Positions 38,661 to 46,044 of a stretch of 64,000 nt of DNA are shown in pieces. The notes beneath the pieces were generated by a model that had not been told where the DNA came from, did not search any database, and saw only the letters and a list, made by a program, of their open reading frames with translations. How positions within the stretch are numbered: the stretch's first letter is position 1; every line of letters starts with the position of its first letter. The stretch spans positions 62,001-126,000 of the forward strand of contig NZ_BMJQ01000017.1 in NCBI RefSeq assembly GCF_014643535.1, given 5' to 3'. Origin of the DNA: Aliidongia dinghuensis. Its GTDB lineage: Bacteria > Pseudomonadota > Alphaproteobacteria > ATCC43930 > CGMCC-115725. Made by a program: the position numbers and the translations under genes.

Positions 38661-39386
38661 ATGAACAAGCCGTTCCTGTCACCGCTGCACCATTTCTACC
38701 GAACGAGTTCGCAGCCGTGCCCCTATCTGGACGGCTTCGTCGAGCGCAAGGTCATCACCGAGGTGAGCGGCCCGGCACCGCAGCCGCTCTACAACGACCT
38801 GTCGCGCGCCGGCTTCCGCCGCTCGCACCAGCTCGCCTATCGGCCGGCCTGCCCCGCCTGCACGGCCTGCGTCCCGGTCCGGGTCGCCGTCAATGGCTTC
38901 GTTCCCGGCCGCTCGATCCGGCGGCTCGAAGCACTCAACGCCGATCTCCGCGTCGAGACGGTCGAGGCCTCGGGCACGGTCGAGCAATACCGGCTGTTCA
39001 CCCGCTACCAGCTCGCGCGCCACGCCGAAAGCGACATGGCGAGCATGGGCTTCGGCGACTATCGCGCCATGATCGAGGACAGCCCGGTTGCAACGGTGCT
39101 CGTGACGCTCCGCGACCGCACCGGGCGCCTGGTCGGCGTGTGCCTGACCGACGATCTCGATGACGGCGCCTCGGCGGTCTATAGCTTCTATGATCCCGAC
39201 CAACCGAAGCGCAGCCTCGGCACCTGGCTGGTCGTGGCGCTCATCGAGCGCGCCCGGCGGCTCGGCCGCCCTTATGTCTATCTGGGCTACTGGATCGCCG
39301 GCAGCCGCAAGATGGCCTACAAGACCCGCTTCCGCCCGCTCGAAGCGCTGAGCGCCGGCGGCTGGCAACCGTTCCATCCCGACTGA
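38661..39386 (+). CDS. bpt: Aspartate/glutamate leucyltransferase (Bpt)
   Basis: This 241-residue protein is a bacterial leucyl/arginyl-tRNA-protein transferase of the ATE1-related family. It adds Leu from Leu-tRNA to N-terminal Asp or Glu, making substrates for ClpS-ClpAP (N-end rule). Signature segments are YLDGFVERKVITEV, LSRAGFRRSHQLAYRPACPA with conserved Cys residues, YRAMIEDSP, VYSFYDPD and LGYWIAGSRKMAYKTRFRP. It follows the Alpha-E gene by nine bases and is thus in one transcription unit with the ATP-grasp pair. No clpS or clpA is in this window. Confidence 0.94.
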   Translation: MNKPFLSPLHHFYRTSSQPCPYLDGFVERKVITEVSGPAPQPLYNDLSRAGFRRSHQLAYRPACPACTACVPVRVAVNGFVPGRSIRRLEALNADLRVETVEASGTVEQYRLFTRYQLARHAESDMASMGFGDYRAMIEDSPVATVLVTLRDRTGRLVGVCLTDDLDDGASAVYSFYDPDQPKRSLGTWLVVALIERARRLGRPYVYLGYWIAGSRKMAYKTRFRPLEALSAGGWQPFHPD

Positions 39387-39462
39387 TCATTGCTTCAACA
39401 AACGTCCGCTGCCGGCCATACTCATACGAAATGGCAGGGCAAAATGGCAGGGAGTGGACGTC

Positions 39463-40227
39463 ATGCGGTTGAAGGACAAGGTCGCGATCGTCACCGGCGG
39501 CGGGTCCGGGTTCGGCGAAGGCATCGCCAAGCGGTTTGCCGACGAAGGGGCGAAGCTCGTCATCGCCGACATCGCCAAGGAAGGCGGCATGCGGGTCTGC
39601 GCCGAAATCGACGCCAAGCATCGCCCGGCGACCGCGTGCTTCAAGGAGACCGACGTCGCCTCCGACGCCTCCGTGGCAGCGCTCGTCGCGGCGGCACTCG
39701 ACTACCACGGCCGCATCGACATCCTCATCAACAATGCCGGCATCACCCACCGCAACCGGCCGATGCTCGAGGTCGACGAGGCCGAGTTCGACCGGATCTT
39801 TGCGGTCAACGTCAAGGCGATCTATCTGGCCGCCCGGCATGTCCTGCCGGTGTTCCGGCGCCAGGGCTCGGGCGGCGTCATCATCAACACCGCATCGACT
39901 GCCGGCATCCGGCCGCGTCCCGGCCTCGCCTGGTACAACGGTTCCAAGGGGGCGGCGATCTCGCTCACCAAGGCGATGGCGATCGAGCTGGCGCCGGAGA
40001 ACATCCGGGTGAATGCGCTCTGCCCGGTCGCCGGCGAAACGCCGCTCCTGGGCCAGTTCATGGGCAGCGACACGCCGGAGCTGCGCGAGAAGTTCCGCCA
40101 GAGCGTGCCGCTCGGCCGGCTCGCGACGCCGCAGGACATCGCCAATGCGGCACTCTACCTGGCGTCCGATGAGGGCGCGTTCCTGACCGGCGTCGCGCTC
40201 GAGGTCGACGGCGGCCGCTGCATCTGA
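39463..40227 (+). CDS. Short-chain dehydrogenase/reductase
   Basis: The 254-residue enzyme is a classical SDR with NAD(P)-binding motif TGGGSGFG at 11-18, NNAG near 90-93, catalytic Ser145 (IINTASTAG), and Tyr158 and Lys162 in WYNGSKGAA. It resembles 3-oxoacyl-ACP reductase and glucose 1-dehydrogenase relatives. An upstream GTG at 39454 is possible, but AGGGAG spacing supports the ATG at 39463. It is coupled to the next gene by a TGATG junction. Its substrate is unknown. Confidence 0.9.
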   Translation: MRLKDKVAIVTGGGSGFGEGIAKRFADEGAKLVIADIAKEGGMRVCAEIDAKHRPATACFKETDVASDASVAALVAAALDYHGRIDILINNAGITHRNRPMLEVDEAEFDRIFAVNVKAIYLAARHVLPVFRRQGSGGVIINTASTAGIRPRPGLAWYNGSKGAAISLTKAMAIELAPENIRVNALCPVAGETPLLGQFMGSDTPELREKFRQSVPLGRLATPQDIANAALYLASDEGAFLTGVALEVDGGRCI

Positions 40228-40619
40228 TGCGCCAGCACATCGGCGCGATCGCGCTCGTCGTCACCGACTACGACGAGGCGATCGCGTTCTACCGCGACAA
40301 GCTGGGATTCACGCTCGTCGAAGACACGGCTCTCGGGCCGGACAAGCGCTGGGTGCAGCTGGCACCGCCGGGCAGCCGGGAGACGCGCCTGCTGCTCGCC
40401 AAGGCCGCGACACCGGCACAAGCGGCGCACGTCGGCGACCAGACCGGCGGGCGCGTCTTCCTGTTCCTGCACACGGATGATTTCGACCGCGATCACGCGC
40501 GGATGCTGGCAGCGGGCGTCAGGTTCCTCGAGGCGCCGCGCCGCGAGCCCTACGGCACCGTCGCCGTGTTCGAGGATCTCTACGGCAACCGCTGGGACCT
40601 GCTGCAGTTGACCGCCTGA
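40227..40619 (+). CDS. VOC-family (glyoxalase-like) protein
   Basis: The 130-residue protein is a vicinal-oxygen-chelate metalloprotein of the glyoxalase/bleomycin-resistance fold. The two beta-alpha-beta-beta-beta units are visible: IGAIALVVTDYDEAIAFYRD with a His near the start and the C-terminal EPYGTVAVFEDLYGNRWDLL with the metal-binding Glu. Its start overlaps the SDR stop (TGATG), so both act in one unit, probably on related small molecules. Confidence 0.88.
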   Translation: MRQHIGAIALVVTDYDEAIAFYRDKLGFTLVEDTALGPDKRWVQLAPPGSRETRLLLAKAATPAQAAHVGDQTGGRVFLFLHTDDFDRDHARMLAAGVRFLEAPRREPYGTVAVFEDLYGNRWDLLQLTA

Positions 40620-40624
40620 AGGAT

Positions 40625-40658
40625 CGGGAGAGCCCCTGAGGACCCTCCCGTTTCTCCT
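40625..40658. terminator. Hairpin between convergent VOC and livK genes
   Basis: CGGGAG at 40625-40630 pairs with CTCCCG at 40645-40650 across a 14-base loop, and the plus strand continues TTTCTCCT. It lies directly after the VOC stop and before the end of the convergent binding-protein gene. The stem is short, so confidence is moderate. Confidence 0.5.
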
Positions 40659-41758
40659 CAGTCGACCGCGTAGTCGTAGGTCCCTTCGTGCCAGCGGTAG
40701 ACGACATAGCCGGGCGCCGTCACGTCGCCCTTGGCGTCGAAGCCGATCTGGCCCAGCACCGTGTCGGCCTTGTTCGACCGAAGAGCGGCCGCGACCTTCT
40801 TGCCGTCGGTCGAGCCGGCCTTGGTGACCGCCTGGGCCCAGGCCTGCATCGCGCCGTAGATGTAGAGCACGTAGCCCTCGGGATCGATGTTCTTCGCCTT
40901 GAATTCGGCCACCACCTTGGCCGCCGCCGGCGATTTGCGCGGATCCGGGCTGAAGGTCATCATCATGCCCTCGCCCGCCGGCCCGGCGATCGACCAGAAT
41001 TCCTGGGTCACCATGGCGTCACCCGACATCATCTTGGCCTGCAGCCCTTGCTCGCGCGCTTGGCGCAGGATCAGGCCCGCCTCGGTGTGATAGCCGCCGA
41101 GGTAGATCAGGTCGATGCCGGCCTGCTTCATCTTGGTCACGAGCGCCGTATAGTCCCGGTCGCCGGCCGTGTAGGACTCGACCATCGCCGGCTCGATGCC
41201 CAGGGCCTTGAGCCGCTTCTGCGTCTCCTGTGCCAGGCCCAGGCCGTAGGAGCTCTTGTCGTTCAGGATCGCGATGTGCTTGCCCTTGAAATGCGCCGCG
41301 ATGTAGTCGCCGGCGACGATGCCTTGCTGGTCATCGCGCCCACAGGTGCGGAACGTGTTGAACTTGCCGTCGTCGGTGTATTTCGGGTTGGTCGATGCCG
41401 GCGAGATCTCGACGACACCCGCTTCCTCATAGACCGCCGATGCCGGGATCGACGAGCCGGAGCAATAATGCCCGAACACGGCGACGACGCCCTGAGACAC
41501 GAGCTGGTTGGCGACCGCGACGGCCTGCTTCGGATCGCAGGCGTCGTCGCCCTGCGCCAGCACCAGCTTCTGCCCCAGGACCCCGCCCGCCTTGTTGAGC
41601 GCATCGACCGCCGCCAGCGCGCCGGTCTTCATCTGGTCGCCGAACGCGGCATATTGCCCGGTCAGCGGCCCTGCGACCGCGATCTTGATATCCGCCCGCG
41701 CCGGCCCTGCGGCGAGCGCCGCGACCGCCGCCGCCACAAAGAGTATGCTCCGTTTCAT
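40658..41758 (-). CDS. LivK-type ABC amino-acid-binding protein
   Basis: The 366-residue precursor has a signal peptide (ILFVAAAVAALAAGPARA) and a Leu/Ile/Val-binding fold: IKIAVAGPLTGQYAAFGDQM, the ligand loop GHYCSGSSIPASAVYEEAGV, and YVLYIYGAMQAWAQAVTKAG. The two Cys of ACDPK and GHYC are typical of the disulfide in LivJ/LivK. No transporter genes flank it. It is divergent from the CGNR regulator with a palindrome in between, which suggests regulation by that protein. Confidence 0.92.
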   Translation of the reverse strand: MKRSILFVAAAVAALAAGPARADIKIAVAGPLTGQYAAFGDQMKTGALAAVDALNKAGGVLGQKLVLAQGDDACDPKQAVAVANQLVSQGVVAVFGHYCSGSSIPASAVYEEAGVVEISPASTNPKYTDDGKFNTFRTCGRDDQQGIVAGDYIAAHFKGKHIAILNDKSSYGLGLAQETQKRLKALGIEPAMVESYTAGDRDYTALVTKMKQAGIDLIYLGGYHTEAGLILRQAREQGLQAKMMSGDAMVTQEFWSIAGPAGEGMMMTFSPDPRKSPAAAKVVAEFKAKNIDPEGYVLYIYGAMQAWAQAVTKAGSTDGKKVAAALRSNKADTVLGQIGFDAKGDVTAPGYVVYRWHEGTYDYAVD

Positions 41759-41774
41759 GCTTGCCTCCCTCTCG

Positions 41775-41782
41775 AACCGGTT
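41775..41782. promoter_or_regulatory. AACCGGTT palindrome in the livK leader
   Basis: A perfect 8-bp palindrome lies 17 bases upstream of the livK start on its transcribed side, in the 81-base divergent gap. A short palindrome of this length can arise by chance; it is listed because it lies beside the larger palindrome. Confidence 0.25.
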
Positions 41783-41806
41783 TCGTTCCCGGCCAATATC
41801 CTTTAA

Positions 41807-41828
41807 CCACCAAAAGGCGTTTTGGTGG
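41807..41828. promoter_or_regulatory. Perfect 9-bp palindrome, likely operator
   Basis: CCACCAAAA (41807-41815) is the exact inverse of TTTTGGTGG (41820-41828), spaced by GGCG. It lies between divergent livK and the CGNR regulator and overlaps the regulator's ribosome-binding region (GGTGGAG). A two-fold symmetric site in this place is what an autoregulating dimeric repressor would use. An alternative is an RNA hairpin hiding the ribosome site. Confidence 0.72.
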
Positions 41829-41839
41829 AGTCATTCTCG

Positions 41840-42469
41840 ATGACCGACGGCGAACTCGGTCCGCGCGCCGGCCGGCTGCCGCTGATCGGCGGGGCGCTGG
41901 CGCTGGATTTCTGCAACACGACGAGCGGGCTCGGCATGGCGCACTGCCTCGAGCACCTGAACGGGTTCGAGCATCTGGCGCTGTGGTCGGCTCATGCCGG
42001 CGCCGTGACGCCCGCCGAGGCCCACCGGCTGCGCCATCTGGCATTGAACGATCCGGCGGCGGCGCGAGCGGCGCTCGAGCAGGCGCTCAGCCTGCGCCGC
42101 ACACTGCACGACCTGTTCGAGGCGCTCGCCCATCGCCTTTCGCCGCCCGGCGAGTTGCTCGCAGCCCTCAATGCGGCGCTGGTGCCGAACCTCATGGCGC
42201 AGCGGCTGGTCGCGACCCCGTCCGGCTTTGCCTGGCACTACCCGGCGCCAGACGACGCGCTCGACGGGCCGCTGTTGCCGATCGCCCGCTCGGCCGCCGA
42301 CATCCTGCTCAACGAGCCGCGCGACCGCTTGAAGCAGTGCCCCGGCCATGATTGCGGCTGGCTGTTCCTGGACCGCAGCAAGAACAACATCCGCGTCTGG
42401 TGCGAGATGGAAGTCTGCGGCGCCCGCGCCAAGGCCCGGGCCCGAGCAGAGCGACGGCACAATCACTGA
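41840..42469 (+). CDS. CGNR-type zinc-finger (ABATE domain) regulator
   Basis: The 209-residue protein has the ABATE N-terminal domain (PLIGGALALDFCNT, a stress-linked ligand-binding region) and a C-terminal CGNR zinc finger: Cys167, Cys172, Cys188, Cys193 with CPGHDCGWLFLDRSKNNIRV followed by WCEMEVCGARAKARARAE. The family motif CGNR reads CGAR here. Such proteins are predicted DNA-binding regulators. The ATG at 41840 has GGAG nine bases upstream; TTG/GTG at 41822 and 41825 are alternatives. It is divergent from livK across a palindrome. Confidence 0.85.
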   Translation: MTDGELGPRAGRLPLIGGALALDFCNTTSGLGMAHCLEHLNGFEHLALWSAHAGAVTPAEAHRLRHLALNDPAAARAALEQALSLRRTLHDLFEALAHRLSPPGELLAALNAALVPNLMAQRLVATPSGFAWHYPAPDDALDGPLLPIARSAADILLNEPRDRLKQCPGHDCGWLFLDRSKNNIRVWCEMEVCGARAKARARAERRHNH

Positions 42470-42790
42470 ACGCCCGCTCAAGGGGCTGACACGCATCAAA
42501 GCTGTTGCAACCCTTGAGCGATCGGACTACCTTCCGTCTTATCCGCTATACGAGAATTTAGTCTGATATTTCGGACAAACGACCTTCGTTGACCCGCGCT
42601 CCTGGGGAGTGCGGCGCGGCATCGCCTGACAAATTTGCAGAAGCAACGATCGACCGGCCCGCATGAAGCCGGCGCGCCCTCATGGCCTGTATCGCTCGGA
42701 TAAGTTGCACATTCCCACTAGACCTTTCGACCGGCCGCGCCCCCCCTGCGAGGCGGCGGAGAGAGAACACGTCAACAGGAGGAAACCAGG
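42470..42790. other. Gene-free 321-base region before the oxidase
   Basis: No gene is seen here. A weak promoter candidate is TTGAGC at 42514-42519 with TCTTAT 17 bases later (42537-42542), followed by an AT-rich stretch (about 42540-42580). The last 20 bases hold the AGGAGG ribosome site of the oxidase gene. Confidence 0.4.
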
Positions 42791-44464
42791 ATGGAACGAC
42801 GCAACTTCCTCAAAGCCGGGGCTGCGACCGCCGGCACCATGGCCGGTCTACTGGCCTTGAGCGGCAAGAGCGAGGCCGCCGCCAGGACCGAGTTCGTCGC
42901 GGCGGCCGGCGGCTCGGCCGGCACGGATCTCTTGATCTTCGACCCGTCGAGCCCCCAGTTCCGCGGATTGACCCAAGGTTTCAACCGGCGCTGGACCGCG
43001 CCCAATGCTGCCGTTGTGTTCGTGCCCCTGACCGAGACCGGCGCCGCCGAGGCGCTGAGCAATGTCGTCTCCGGCGGCTGGGCGCAGAATTTCCGGGTTC
43101 GTGGCGGCGGCCACTGCTACGAGGATTTCGTCTTCAACGCCGACACGCGCGCGATCATCGACGTGAGCCTCTTGAACCGGGTCGGCTATGATGCGGCGCG
43201 CGGCTGCTACTTCGCCCAGGCCGGCGGTACCAACTGGGACCTTTATCGCCATCTCTACTGGCAGTTCGGCAAGACGCTGCCAGCCGGCTCCTGCTATTCG
43301 GTCGGGCTCGGCGGCCACATCTGCGGCGGCGGCTATGGGCTGATGTCGCGCGCCTTCGGCCTGACGGTCGACTGGCTGACCGGCGTCGACGTGGTGACGA
43401 TCGACCAGAACGACAGCGCTCAGCTGCGCCACGTGACGAACCAGAGCAGCAATGCCAACGACCAGTTGCTCTATTGGGCCCATACCGGCGGCGGCGGCGG
43501 CAATTTCGGGCTTATCACCCGCTATGAGTTCGCGGAGTTGCCGACGGCGCCGCAGAATGCCGAGCTGATCGTGCTCGCCTGGAACTGGTCCGACATCATC
43601 GCCGGCGGCGGTGCCTCGTACCTCGGCGGCATCCTCGATTACTTCCAGGATCTGACGCTCAACGGCGGCAACAGCATCTTCGGGCTGCTGAAGCTCAACC
43701 ATTCGAGCGCCGGCCAGGTGAAGATCATCATCCAGGCGAACTACGACGGCCCGATCGGCTCAACCAGCGCCCTACCGCTGGTGAACAGCCTCCTGGCCAA
43801 GCACGGCGTCGCCAACGTCGTGGAGCCGCGGGGTGCCATCATCGGCCATCCGGTCTCGGCACCCGCATCCTCCGCCTATGTCGACTATCGCTGGTGGCAG
43901 GTCGTGCAGGATCTGAACGGCTCCGGCGACAATCAGAAGGGCAAATATAAATCCGCTTACATGCGCGCGGGCTTCCCGGCCAACCAGGTGCAGACGATCT
44001 ACAAGTACCTGACGCAGAGCCGGACCGACAGCTCAGGCAACCCGGTCGACCTGTCCTCCTCGCTGCTCCAGGTCGATACGTACGCCGGCCAGATCAACAC
44101 GGTGGCCCCGACGGCGACGGCGGTCTGGCAGCGCAGCTCGATCTTCAAGCTGCAATACCAGACCTATTGGCAGGACCAGACCGAAGGGCCGAGCGCCAAC
44201 GGCGATAACCACATCGCCTGGATCCGCGACTTCTATACCGAGATGTACGCGGCCTACGGTGGCATCCCGGACCCGGCCCAGGACCAGACCAACAATGTCG
44301 ACGGCTGCTACATCAACTATCCGGACGTCGACCTGGACGCGCACGGCCCCGCGACGGCGCTCCGGCTCTACTACGGCGGCAACCTGCCCCGCCTGATCCA
44401 GGCCAAGCGGACTTGGGACCCGAACAACCGGTTCCACCATGCCCAGTCGATCCCGCTGGCATGA
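42791..44464 (+). CDS. Tat-exported bicovalent FAD oxidase (BBE/GOOX family)
   Basis: The 557-residue flavoprotein has a Tat signal (RRNFLKAGAATAGTMAG), the PCMH FAD domain and the C-terminal berberine-bridge domain ending YYGGNLPRLIQAKRTWDPNN. FAD should be bound by His108 (RVRGGGHCYEDF) and Cys168 (GSCYSVGLGGH), 60 residues apart, as in glucooligosaccharide oxidase. Such enzymes oxidise sugars to lactones, or alcohols or alkaloids, and reduce O2 to H2O2. The enzyme probably works in the periplasm. It is convergent with the Tat-exported lactonase-like gene. Substrate is unproven. Confidence 0.92.
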   Translation: MERRNFLKAGAATAGTMAGLLALSGKSEAAARTEFVAAAGGSAGTDLLIFDPSSPQFRGLTQGFNRRWTAPNAAVVFVPLTETGAAEALSNVVSGGWAQNFRVRGGGHCYEDFVFNADTRAIIDVSLLNRVGYDAARGCYFAQAGGTNWDLYRHLYWQFGKTLPAGSCYSVGLGGHICGGGYGLMSRAFGLTVDWLTGVDVVTIDQNDSAQLRHVTNQSSNANDQLLYWAHTGGGGGNFGLITRYEFAELPTAPQNAELIVLAWNWSDIIAGGGASYLGGILDYFQDLTLNGGNSIFGLLKLNHSSAGQVKIIIQANYDGPIGSTSALPLVNSLLAKHGVANVVEPRGAIIGHPVSAPASSAYVDYRWWQVVQDLNGSGDNQKGKYKSAYMRAGFPANQVQTIYKYLTQSRTDSSGNPVDLSSSLLQVDTYAGQINTVAPTATAVWQRSSIFKLQYQTYWQDQTEGPSANGDNHIAWIRDFYTEMYAAYGGIPDPAQDQTNNVDGCYINYPDVDLDAHGPATALRLYYGGNLPRLIQAKRTWDPNNRFHHAQSIPLA

Positions 44465-44483
44465 CGACACTGGAGTAAAGCAT

Positions 44484-44510
44484 GGGGCGGGCGACCCGGT
44501 CGCCCGCCCC
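44484..44510. terminator. Bidirectional terminator between convergent genes
   Basis: GGGGCGGGCGAC (44484-44495) and GTCGCCCGCCCC (44499-44510) form a perfect 12-bp stem with loop CCG. It lies 20 bases after the oxidase stop and 9 bases before the end of the convergent lactonase-like gene. Tails are not T-rich, but location and stability fit a shared terminator. Confidence 0.75.
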
Positions 44511-44519
44511 CTCTCGAGG

Positions 44520-45758
44520 CTAGACCAGGAAGGCGAGGCGCGCCGGGCTGCCGATCGGCACGTACTGATCGGTGAACACCGGCTTGCCGGTCGCGTGATC
44601 GATCTTGAAGATCGCGATCGCATCGCTGCGCTGGTTGGTGGTGTAGAAGAACTTGCCGGTCGGGTCGATCGAGAAGCTGCGCGGATAGTCGCCCATGGTC
44701 TGGGTATGGCCGACCAGCGACGGCAGACCGCTCGCGTCGAGCGCGAAGGTCGCGATGCTGTCGTGCAGGCGGTTGGCGGCATAGAGGAACCGGCCGTCCG
44801 CCGACACCGCCACTTCCGAGCCGTAGCTCGTGCCGACGAACTGCGCCGGCAGGGCCGAGACAGTGTCGAGCAGAGTGAGCGCGCCGGTGCTGCCATTGTA
44901 GGCATAGGTCAGGAGGACCGAGCTTTCCTCGGTCAGCGCATAGACGACCCGGCCGCTCGGATGGAAGGCCAGATGGCGCGGGCCCGAGCCCGGAGGCGCC
45001 GCCGTGAACGGCACCGCGGCCGGTGTAAGCTGCCCCGTGCTCGAATCGAAGCGCCAGGAATAGATCCGGTCCTGCCCGAGATCGACATGCAGGACGAAGC
45101 GCCCGGACGGATCGCTGTGGATGTAATGGGCGTGCGGCGCGTCATGGCCGCTGTTGGCGAAGCTGCCCGGCGGCGCGCCGGCGGGCGTCGTCGGCCCGAC
45201 ATTGCCCGTGTCGGTCTTGACGTCGGTCGCGTTGCCGAGGGTGCCGTCGGCATGGATCGGCAGCACCGCGATCGAACCGCCATTGTAATTGGCGACAAAC
45301 AGGAACTTGCCCGAGGGATGCGGGTTGAGATAAACGGGCGCGCCGCCCTGCGAGCTCACCACATTGAGCGCCGACAGGCTGCCGGTCGCGCGATCGATGC
45401 GGAAGGCGCTGACCGACCCGCTGGTCGTGCCGTTGAAATTGTCGATCTCGTTCGTCGCATAGAGCGTGCGGCCGTCGAGCCCGGATGTGATCCAGGACGG
45501 GTTCACGACGTCCGCAAACAGGTTCGCCTGCGTCAGCGCGCCGGTGGCGAGATCGATCCGGAACTGATAGATGCCGCCGCCGTTCGGCGTGTAGCACCCG
45601 GCATAGGCGAGTATGCCGCGCCCCGCAGCGGCCGGTTCCGCCGTCGCCGCAAGAGCTTTCGGCATGAGTCCTGTCATCGCCAGCGCCGTCGCCCCCGCAA
45701 GCATTTCGCGCCGCGAGACCCCGGCGCCGGATACGTCGATTTCTTCGTTGGATGGCAT
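44520..45758 (-). CDS. Tat-exported lactonase-family beta-propeller protein
   Basis: The 412-residue protein has a Tat signal (SRREMLAGATALAMTG, Arg16-Arg17) and a seven-bladed beta-propeller of the 6-phosphogluconolactonase (YbhE/Pgl) type. Repeated blade motifs include YLNPHPSGKFLFVANYNGGS, HYIHSDPSGRFVLHVDLGQD and RHLAFHPSGRVVYALTE. Exported members are lactonases of various substrates or cell-wall-bound binding proteins. GGAGG is eight bases upstream of the ATG at 45758. Because the neighbouring oxidase makes lactone-type products, a hydrolytic role in the same pathway is plausible. Confidence 0.88.
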   Translation of the reverse strand: MPSNEEIDVSGAGVSRREMLAGATALAMTGLMPKALAATAEPAAAGRGILAYAGCYTPNGGGIYQFRIDLATGALTQANLFADVVNPSWITSGLDGRTLYATNEIDNFNGTTSGSVSAFRIDRATGSLSALNVVSSQGGAPVYLNPHPSGKFLFVANYNGGSIAVLPIHADGTLGNATDVKTDTGNVGPTTPAGAPPGSFANSGHDAPHAHYIHSDPSGRFVLHVDLGQDRIYSWRFDSSTGQLTPAAVPFTAAPPGSGPRHLAFHPSGRVVYALTEESSVLLTYAYNGSTGALTLLDTVSALPAQFVGTSYGSEVAVSADGRFLYAANRLHDSIATFALDASGLPSLVGHTQTMGDYPRSFSIDPTGKFFYTTNQRSDAIAIFKIDHATGKPVFTDQYVPIGSPARLAFLV

Positions 45759-45887
45759 GGGTTTTCCTCCTCTGTCGACCGATTCTCTGTGGTTCTGTGC
45801 AGGGAAGATGCTGAGGAAGCCGATGCGCAACGCCGGCCCTGCCTCTTGGCGGGTCGCTTACCGCGAAAGGAAGTATCTATGTCCGAT

Positions 45888-45909
45888 ATACCAGACTTAA
45901 GTCCGGTAT
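45888..45909. promoter_or_regulatory. 22-bp near-perfect palindrome in the divergent gap
   Basis: ATACC-A-GACTTAAGTC-C-GGTAT is symmetric except for one base pair. It lies in the 286-base gap between the lactonase-like gene and the 2OG oxygenase gene. A related sequence TATGTCCGATAT (45879-45890) overlaps it and looks like a partial second site. It could be an operator for either gene. The rest of the gap is gene-free. Confidence 0.6.
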
Positions 45910-46044
45910 GTAGGATATGGTATCTAGCGGCATGCTTGCCGTCAATCCACGTGCACTCGCCGCTGCCGCACTCGGCATGGTTAGCGCGTCGTTAAGGAGG
46001 CTGGTCCTACCCTCTCGGCTCCTACCGCCGGATCGGACCCTTCC

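Noticed and set aside
44439-45995. A 518-codon plus-strand frame opposite the lactonase-like gene
   Set aside because: It is antisense to a protein with clear blade repeats and has no family pattern.
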